Assembly (NCBI GenBank): GCA_020205615.1
Contig: CM035168.1
Location: 3,241,830-3,305,829 of the forward strand
Reading direction: 5' to 3'
Length of the DNA: 64,000 bases
Source of the DNA: Panax quinquefolius
Taxonomy: Eukaryota; Streptophyta; Magnoliopsida; Apiales; Araliaceae
The notes beneath the pieces are model-generated. The model did not search any database. It was not told the origin of the DNA and worked only from the letters and a program-made list of their open reading frames with translations. Position numbers and translations under genes: made by a program. This document shows positions 57,081-64,000 of this stretch, one piece after another; within the stretch, counting starts at the first letter, position 1; each line of letters starts with the position of its first letter.

Positions 57081-57640
57081 TTCTAAATAATTTTTTTTGA
57101 ATTAATTGTGGTGAATATAAATACCTTAAATTTTTTACAATAGTAAATTTAATTTTAGTAACACTTTTTAAGTAACTTACAATATCAACTATTTATTTTA
57201 ATAAAATATAAAGTAAATAACTTTACACTATGTTAAATTTTAAAATTTCTCCATAAAAATTTATTTTTATGATCATAAATAAAAATAAAATAAAATAATT
57301 CAAAAGATTTAAATTTTATTTTAAGTATATAATATTAATCCTAAAAGTTTTTTGGAAATTAATTTAAATTAATTTTATTTTTTAATATTATATTTAATAT
57401 TCAGTTAAATAATAATTTGGGATGACTTTAATTAAGAAAAATTTAAGAATTATTTAATTTTATTTTTAATTAGTTAAAAAATAAAAAAAACTTAAACTTT
57501 ATTTATTTGAAGTAGAGTATTGTGCGTGACTCGTACGTGAAAGGAAGCAAGCGAGATAAGGAAGCAAGCCATATGAAAGTTTCGCTCAATCTTTTGCCAA
57601 AATTAAAGTTTCAACAACATAGATGTTAGGTCTCTACCAA
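57081..57640. other. AT-rich stretch upstream of the ABCD1-like gene
   Basis: Very AT-rich to about 57500, then less so (GTGCGTGACTCGTACGTGAAAGG). It contains no coding frame. It may be CACTA body sequence followed by the promoter of the ABCD1-like gene. No confident TATA box is seen. Confidence 0.5.
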
Positions 57641-57860
57641 TTTGGTTTCCCCTCTCTTTCTTAGCTATAGTGTAGGCGGAAGAAATAAAAAATTAGCGCT
57701 AAATTTTGCTGTAATTAGCGAGATCGAGATTTGATTGTGTATCATTAATCCCAAAATTTTACCCCAAACTTCATCTTTCCATCCTCAAATCTGCACCTTC
57801 TGTCCTAATTGCAGAAGCCCTAACTTCGAAGACCCAAAGATCCGTCAATTTGTTCGAAGG
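57640..57860 (+). other. Putative 5'-untranslated exon of the ABCD1-like gene
   Basis: A leader-like stretch rich in C and T (CCCCTCTCTTTCTTAGC … CCATCCTCAAATCTGCACC) ends in a donor-like GAAG|GTATTT near 57860. An AT-rich intron-like stretch follows before the ATG at 57982. The 88-codon frame here (57735-58001) has no family resemblance. This assignment is inference from position and composition. Confidence 0.3.
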
Positions 57861-57981
57861 TATTTTTCCAACAAATTTGTTCATCCGTATTCCATTAGTT
57901 GCTGTAATGATTCATATATACAGACACATGTATGTATGTGTGTATTTGTTTGTGTAAGAGACGCTATTCTTATACTTTTTG

Positions 57982-58107
57982 ATGTCTTCGGTCAAAAGTA
58001 GGCAAAAGAAAGGAGGATTACGCTCACTCAACGTTTTGGCTGCAATTCTACTATCTAACATGGGCAGAATGGGTGCAAGGGACTTTTTGTCATTAGTAGC
58101 CATAGTG
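57982..58107 (+). CDS. ABCD1: ABCD1-like transporter, first coding exon
   Basis: The ATG at 57982 starts MSSVKSRQKKGGLRSLNVLA, followed by AILLSNMGRMGARDFLSLVA, and ends with ATA GTG before GTAAGT (58108). This matches the region just before the first transmembrane segment of plant peroxisomal ABC transporter 1 (PXA1/COMATOSE). Known plant proteins carry about 60-75 further residues before the KKKGG block, including an N-terminal hydrophobic segment; none is found upstream here, so this copy starts short or has lost its first exon. The phase joins the next exon without shift. Confidence 0.85.
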
Positions 58108-58306
58108 GTAAGTGCCTCTTTATTTGAGCAAATTTGAAGTTCATTGTTTACTGTTTAGACACGCTACTGTTATTTTACTTCATATTGAGTTATATCTGAA
58201 TTTGTCTGTCCTGATATGCACAATGATTGTCACTTTTAAGTTTTAAATACAATTTAGGTTTGAATTTTTAATAAAGGTAATGAATTTTTGAAGCCTGAAA
58301 TAATCA

Positions 58307-58309
<3 letters not shown>

Positions 58310-58348
<39 letters not shown>
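58310..58348. repeat. (TA)n microsatellite in ABCD1 intron
   Basis: About 19 TA units within the intron between the first and second coding exons. The neighbouring 70-codon frame is not coding. Confidence 0.95.
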
Positions 58349-58349
<1 letters not shown>

Positions 58350-59194
58350 TTTTTATATTATGCTTGGACTTCCTTTCTTGTTTCATGCCAATAACTTATT
58401 TGGTCCAACAAGTACAGAAACGGTGTTGTTAGATGAATATGTAATAAATGACATATTTTTACGTTATATTCCCTTTTATCTATTTTTTTTCTCCATCTGA
58501 TATTCTTGTAGTCTTGTGCTGTTGATATAACTCTTTCTGCAGTGTGCTTGTTATTACTTTAAATAATTTTAATTCTTTCATGATGATATAACATTTGATT
58601 TGTTTCTTGTAACGTGTATACTTTCTTGTAATGTTAAAACATCATTATATCGTAGGTCACATGTTGGTCCAAGTCCGCAAATGTTGGTTGCATTCATGAT
58701 TTGATTCTTGATAGCGTCCCTGATGCATTGGCTTCTGGCACAGAAATGTTGACCCTTTGGAAGTTTTGTGCTTCCAGAAGACTCGTGTTTGGGCTAATAA
58801 CACATTGACCTGTGTTGCTTACATAAAATACAGAAGTTTTGAATTGATGTATATATGATTAGCCTAAGAATATGGCGAAGAAGATCTGTTAGTATCTTAA
58901 GCTTTTATTAGAAATTGTTGAAAATATTAAGCTATTTAACCCATTGCTCAAGGCTCAAACTCAGTCATGATAAATTGTGGGGTTTTGAATGTGGGTGATA
59001 AAGAGTGTTTGATTTCTAGCCTTATACCTTCTTTCAGTTTTAATCCATCTTTTATCCTGATTATCAGAAAGATGAGAGACCTAGATCATGTATGACTCTA
59101 GTTTTTGCAGTCTTTACATTGATATCTCTCTCTCTTGTATTATCTATGAGTGTAGTTGCAGTATTTATGTTAATTTGTCTTTTATTTTTGGCAG

Positions 59195-59419
59195 GTGTTA
59201 CGAACTGCTGTCAGCAATAGATTAGCGAAAGTGCAAGGATTTTTATTTCGCGCTGCTTTTCTTCGACGTGTACCTTTCTTTTTTCGTCTGATTTTTGAAA
59301 ATATTTTATTATGTTTCCTTCAGTCGACTTTGCTTTCTACATCGAAGTATGTAACAGGGACCTTAAGTTTGCAGTTCAGAAAAATATTGACAAAGCTTAT
59401 ACATGCACAATATTTTCAG
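59195..59419 (+). CDS. ABCD1: ABCD1-like transporter, second coding exon
   Basis: The acceptor TTTTTGGCAG|GTG is at 59194/59195, and the exon ends TTTTCAG|GTACAT at 59419/59420: 225 nt, 75 codons, same phase as its neighbours. It encodes VLRTAVSNRLAKVQGFLFRA, RVPFFFRLIFENILLCFL and the STSKYVTGTL … FRKILTKLIHAQYFQ segment. These are the first helices of the ABC_membrane_2 domain of peroxisomal fatty-acyl transporters, which import acyl-CoAs and jasmonate and auxin precursors for beta-oxidation. Well conserved and without stop. Confidence 0.92.
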
Positions 59420-60415
59420 GTACATATGGATACCATCTGAAAGAAGGAAACTTTATCATCTTTTAATTGCTATTTAGCCTATTATTACCCTGCTTTATCA
59501 TTCATATAAGTTTGTTAAGTTTATGTAATCATACTTCTTTACAATTTGTCTAGGATTTTCAGTTTCTGGATCATGGATTTACATAAATCACCATGGTTCA
59601 TTTGGTGAAAATCTATATTATTAAGGGATAGGAAGAAAAATAACCATTATTTGGTGAGGCTGCATTACCACCTCATGCAATAAGCAATATTTCCTGGCAT
59701 TATCCAATTCCTATTTTATCTCTTAATTCTCCCTCATCCCTCAAAAATTCTCCCTATAATTAAATGATACAAGAAGTTACATAAAAAAAACTATGTAGTT
59801 TTTAAATTGCCAAGTAGGACTAGTATGTTCACAATGCTGCTTACGCTACTATACTTCCTTTTTTTGGGGGGTGGGGGTAATTAATATGAGTATATTGAAA
59901 GACACTGAAAGGGGACAAATCAATGTAAACATAAGGTATACAAAAATCTACCGGCCATAAGCCCTTCTTTATGGTGCAAGAAAGATTTGACTTAACAATA
60001 GACAGCTCAAAAGCTTTTCTATTTCTCTCTGACCATAACCTTCAAAAATTATACAAGGGGGTGATATTCCATATTCCTTTGCACCTCATTCCCTCCTATA
60101 TATAGACCAACTCAACAAAAAATCCTTACCGACTGAGCCATAACCTAGTCAAGGTAAAACCATAGTTCAACATTCTTTGGCAACTCGAAAGTAAAGTAGC
60201 AGGTGATTCACACTCTTGCCATTACTTTTTTACATGAAGATGTGCTTAAAAGTTATGTAATGTGTTTGAAAAAGAAATACAAATTTAATATTCTTTCTTC
60301 AGGTGAAAGTACTACAGTGAGCTTTAAATTGTTCCCATTATTGTCTTACCTATCTTGTCTGAATTTTATATTTTGCTGCCTTTGTTGTTTTTTAAACTCG
60401 TTATCTTGCTTCCAG

Positions 60416-60612
60416 AATATGGTATACTACAAAATATCCCATGTTGATGGGCGAATAAATAATCCTGAACAACGATTGCGAGTGATGTACCAAAGTTTTG
60501 TTTAGAGTTGAGTGATCTTGTACATAAAGATCTTACCGCAATTACTGATGGTTTGCTTTATACATGGTGCCTGTGTTCGTATGCAAGCCCTAAATATGTA
60601 TTTTGGATATTG
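60416..60612 (+). pseudogene. ABCD1: ABCD1-like transporter, third exon with a one-base deletion
   Basis: Acceptor CTTCCAG|AAT, donor ATATTG|GTAATC. It begins NMVYYKISHVDGRINNPEQR, the highly conserved EAA-like NPEQR loop of ABCD proteins. After the Leu codon at 60476-60478 one G is missing, so the frame turns to VMYQSFV-stop; in the shifted frame the expected residues (SDVPKFCLELSDL … TAITDGLLYTW) follow. The exon is 197 nt where 198 is expected. Either a pseudogene mutation or a single-base consensus error. A usually conserved Arg after TW reads Cys. Confidence 0.88.
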
Positions 60613-60786
60613 GTAATCTCTGGCCTTAAACTGTTCCATGTTGTCAACTTTACATAGGAGTTTTTGTACATCTGGGAATGCTAAATTATTTCAGATGCTA
60701 ACTTAGGCTTCTACATCCCATTTCCTGCTATATAACTTGTGTTGCATTAGTAACTTCTAGACTCAAATTGGGATGTTACTTTCTAG

Positions 60787-61241
60787 GCCTATGTATTAGG
60801 AGCAGGAACAATGATAAGGAATTTCTCTCCTGTATTTGGGAAATTAATGTCTGAAGAACAACAACTGGAAGGCGAGTACCGACAGCTTCACTCACAGTTA
60901 AGGACCCATTCAGAAAGCATAGCATTTTATGGCGGTGAAACAAGAGAAGAATCTCATATTCAGCAGAAGTTCAAGACTCTTGTTCGACATATGAGGACTG
61001 TTCTCCAAAATAATTGGAGGTTTGGCATGATTCAAGACTTCTTATTGAAGTATCTTGGTGCAACTGTTGTTGTAATTCTGATTATTGAGCCTTTCTTTGC
61101 TGGCTATCTAAGACCTGACACTTCAACATTAGGACGAGCAGAGATGTTGAGCAATCTAAGATATCATACTAGTGTAATAATATCACTCTCTCAATCTCTG
61201 GGAACCTTGTCCATAAGTTCGAGAAGGCTTAATCGCCTAAG
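60787..61241 (+). CDS. ABCD1: ABCD1-like transporter, fourth exon
   Basis: Acceptor TTTCTAG|GCC at 60786/60787, donor CTAAG|GTATTT at 61241/61242. It encodes AYVLGAGTMIRNFSPVFGKL, EEQQLEGEYRQLHSQLRTHS, ESIAFYGGETREESHIQQKF, LLKYLGATVVVILIIEPFFA and GTLSISSRRLNRL: the second half of the first transmembrane domain with its EEQQLEG and ESIAFYGG signatures. The next exon, leading to the first ATP-binding domain (GYADRIHEL in known proteins), is not present up to the window end. The segment NNWRFGMIQD has Arg where a Trp is usual. Confidence 0.92.
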
Positions 61242-62742
61242 GTATTTCTTCATCCATTTTATATTTCAGCATTTTTGTGGTATTGGAAAATGAGAAAATC
61301 TTCTATGAAGATATGCTGGTGACATTTTCACGTGCTTTGATTCTTATGGCACAAGTAATTGGACATTTATATATCTGGTTGTTGCTTTGACTGGTTCCCT
61401 CTTTATGATTAACTGTTACTCTGTTATCATTCATCATTTTTTTTGTCAAATAGAGTAGTTGACATGCTAGATATATCCTCAGTCATTTGGGAAAACTACT
61501 TTTTGCCATTTTATGACCAACTGCTATGCAAAAAACAGATCCAATTTGTAGTTTCACCTCAAAATTTCAACCTTTTCCTTTAAAAAGCTTCAATATTTAC
61601 TGGATGATCTACCTTACCTAGTTATGTGCTGGTTTTCTTGCTATAAAAATATTATAGTAGCAGAGTTTATATATATGGAGGAGGGTTGTACCTCACCTGG
61701 TTTTTTAGGCATTTTGGTTGCAGTATTTCTAGGAAAAGAGCAAAGCTATGTTAGATTTTTCAGTGTTGAATTAGAAAATGAAGGGCTGCAGAGTTATGTA
61801 GGATTTCTTGGTAAAGTCCAGGGATAATATTAGGGGTTGGCTATTGTAGGAATTTGTTATATTAAGCTGCTCCTTTTTGTCTAGTGATCACCATTCAGGA
61901 ATCTTGTAATTTACTTTCTCTTGAAGGTGTCTACTGATCAATAAAAGTGCAAAAGAGAATTACCCCTAGATGAGTTATTCATTCAATTGAATTCGTCAGA
62001 TGGGTTTGGCTAGTCTGTTGGAACTTGGAAGCCCTGAAAGGTGCTATTCTATGAATGTGATAACCACTCTATTCTTTATTTGTTTGATAACCTCAATGAG
62101 TCAAATGGTGTATTTAGTTACCAGTTCTCTCGTTATTATTAACCTCAGTGAACTTTATACTTTCGTGGAAGTTATTTTCATTCCAGATTTTCTTTTATAA
62201 GAAAATTAGATTTTTCTTATGCTGTCGTAGCTAACTCAGAAGACCAATTTAGTGAAATAACAAAATTGCTTAATGCAGGACTTATAGCTGACTAATTCCT
62301 GATTTTTTTCCCTTTTTTATTTTGTATTTCAGAAGTGACTGAGTTCTGGTTTCACAATTTTTTTTTTCAAAAATGTTGACCTACATGAGGAATTCCTATG
62401 ACTTCCCCCGGCTCTCAAGGAGGTGGCTCTAATGATCTTACGTATGGAGTAGCTTATAATATTTCTTTGGGAAACGAATACTTGGTCTTTTAGCTGCACC
62501 TATAATTTGAAAGATTTTCTGATTGTTTGGCCTCTCCATTATGCTCTAACTTTACTAGGCAACTTGACCAGCTGATAGAAGGTCAACATGTTGCTCATAT
62601 GGTTAATATATGAATACTGAAGTATTAATGTCTGCCTGGAACATCAAATCAACCAAACTCAGAAAAAAAACGTACTTATTAGTCTATGCATTGCGCAATT
62701 GCCTTCACTATGTTTAGCTTCTGATAAGTACAATATATGTAG
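61242..62742. other. Intron-like sequence between the ABCD1-like exon and the ENGase exon
   Basis: T-rich, with plant-intron composition. It holds only short chance frames (61624-61827 and 62000-62200), neither resembling a protein family. No ABCD1 or ENGase exon could be recognised in it, and no TIR, LTR edge or duplication marks where one gene gives way to the other. Confidence 0.6.
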
Positions 62743-63460
62743 GTGAAATCAGATGGGAGCTCTATGGTGGGCCTTTCTCTTGAGTTCTCTTATTTGATGC
62801 TGGAGAAAAAAATCAGTGCTACTTGCTTCCTGGGGAAATACCCTGCTTACCATGAACCGGTTCTCAAGCAAATTTAGTAATGTAATCATGCCACGTCAAT
62901 CCGAAAAGCTGGATACGGCACCAGAATGGGTCATACAAGAGAGTAGCATTGCAATGAACGGGTACACATTAACAAGAATTCATGTTGTATGCTACAAGTC
63001 AGAACCTGACATCTATAAACAGGAATTAAAATCTGATTCACTTAGCCCAGATCCATCAGAATATTATGCAGTTCTTGGTTATATCGAAGTTAAAACTTCT
63101 GTATGGAATTTGGATTTTCCACCATCTGCAGCATGGTTAGTCGAGGGCCAATATGTTAAGTGGGCTTCAAATTCTCAGGGTTCCAAGACCCTCAGCGTTA
63201 AGATCATCTGGTCATTGAAAGGTGGAAACGCTTCTCGGTTCCCCAAGTACAATATTTATGTCGAGAAGCAACCAAATATATCAGTCGACGAAAGGCAGGA
63301 GTATATTGGAGTAGCAGAAGTGGAAGCTTTTTATGTTTCTGATCTTGTGGTTCCTTTTGGCTCTTCTAGCCTTCGCTTCATCGTTCAAATTTGCAGCCTA
63401 GATGGGACTTCCCAAAAGCTAGATGATTCACCATCTTTCCTGTTGCCTGTGGAAGGTTAG
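62743..63460 (+). pseudogene. ENGase: C-terminal exon of cytosolic endo-beta-N-acetylglucosaminidase (GH85)
   Basis: The acceptor TATATGTAG|GTG is at 62742/62743. It begins VKSDGSSMVGLSLEFSYLML, then an A7 run (62805-62812) shifts the frame by one; with it ignored, SVLLASWGNTLLTMNRFSSK follows, then PEWVIQESSIAMNGYTLTRI, WLVEGQYVKWASNSQGSKTL, FPKYNIYVEKQPN and VEAFYVSDLVVPFGSSSLRF, with a TAG stop at 63458. This is the C-terminal beta-rich part of plant ENGase, which cleaves the chitobiose core of N-glycans in the cytosol. The catalytic GH85 domain lies further upstream in known proteins and is absent here. The 3' end GAAG|GTTAGT could also be a splice donor. Confidence 0.88.
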
Positions 63461-64000
63461 TAAATAATGTCGCTTTCTTTTGCCTCCCTCTTAATAGAGG
63501 GTGAATAATCTTTAGCCTTTATGCATGTTTATCTTGCATAAGTTGTATCGTGATATTGAAATTGAATCCAAATAAATTTTTTCTCATTATGTTATTCTCT
63601 CGTCATGATACAACACCTAAACTTATCATGTTAATCTTTAATCTTGATAAACTATTGACATAACTTGTGATGTCATCAATTATTCATCCTTAACATAAAG
63701 AACTCAGTAATTTATATATATACATGTTTTGGATTCATATATGGATATTTGAATTGTGATTATTGCTTTATTTGTTCAATTCAAATAATTGTTGAAATTG
63801 AGCTTGCTTTTCCACTGTTATGTTATTAGAGTATTCTTTAGTTTACTTGCGGGTTCCGAGCCAATTTTTTGTTCTGTTTCATGCTTAATTGATCTTAATA
63901 TTTTGTTTGTTTGCTATCTTAATTATTGTATTTTTAACTTTAATTTCAAAAATAATTTGATTTGCATTTATGAGGTTGGTTTTCACTATGTTATCTCATA
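63461..64000. other. Downstream untranslated or intron-like sequence
   Basis: AT-rich, with no open frame of note. An AATAAA-like AAATAAATTT near 63570 could serve polyadenylation of the ENGase fragment. Nothing else is visible. Confidence 0.5.

Noticed and set aside
57735..58001. 88-codon frame upstream of the ABCD1 start as the missing N-terminus
   Set aside because: Lacks the hydrophobic N-terminal segment of the family and is out of frame with the first coding exon; more likely leader plus intron.
58288..58500. 70-codon frame in the ABCD1 intron
   Set aside because: Begins in a (TA)n microsatellite and lies between well-supported exons.
60203..60415. Upstream extension of the third ABCD1 exon frame (MIHTLAITFLHEDV…)
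   Set aside because: Intron sequence read through the acceptor at 60415/60416; the residues match nothing in the transporter family.
61624..62200. Two frames of 66-67 codons between ABCD1 and ENGase exons
   Set aside because: Intron-like composition, no splice context, no family match.

Overview
The window is eudicot nuclear DNA: AT-rich, intron-containing plant genes with GT/AG splice sites, plant-type LTR retrotransposons primed by initiator-Met tRNA, CACTA-type and Stowaway-type DNA elements, and no bacterial features. The species cannot be named from the sequence. About 80% is a nested stack of Ty3/gypsy elements of the chromovirus (Tekay/Del-like) kind; ordinary gene sequence occurs only in the last 6.5 kb.

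Layout. 1-5060: gene-poor DNA with a possible minus-strand LTR, two CACTA-type termini on the minus strand, a Ty1/copia gag remnant (3612-3782) and a long (TA)n-centred hairpin (4865-4983). 5062-27096: gypsy element B1 on the plus strand; its 3' LTR is split by a complete family-A element, A1 (14134-23642, perfect 5-bp duplication AGTAG), and by an antisense solo A LTR (24512-27000). At about 27096 the B LTR turns round on itself and runs back as an antisense B LTR (B3, 27097-40270), which is split by a second family-A element, A2 (28950-38913). 40271-41928: antisense copia reverse transcriptase/RNase H remnant. 41929-48714: gypsy element D with a 5' LTR, a pre-gag ORF, gag, and an intact 450-codon protease/RT stretch, which stops abruptly against a fragment of a UGT73-like glycosyltransferase gene (48715-48930). 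49011-49295: Stowaway MITE with TA duplication. 49421-56774: antisense B2, with long LTRs and an internal region that has lost RT, most of RNase H and the integrase core. 56774 onward: a CACTA-like terminus, then AT-rich DNA.

57640-61241 holds the first exons of a peroxisomal ABC transporter (ABCD1/PXA1/COMATOSE type, first transmembrane domain). 62743-63460 holds the last exon of a cytosolic endo-beta-N-acetylglucosaminidase (GH85). Each has a one-base reading-frame break. They do not belong to one known gene, so this looks like a junction of gene fragments, or a fragment lying inside a long ABCD1 intron.

Two observations stand out. First, family A and B LTRs, though largely different in sequence, share a strong splice donor soon after the TATA box and a pyrimidine-rich acceptor near the LTR end; together they bound a 1.1-1.3 kb leader intron that contains the LTR tandem-repeat arrays. 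Second, differences between otherwise identical repeat copies concentrate at CAG/CTG (CHG) and CG sites, even inside the primer-binding site. This suggests consensus errors at methylated cytosines of a long-read assembly, so part of the apparent decay of these elements may be artefact.
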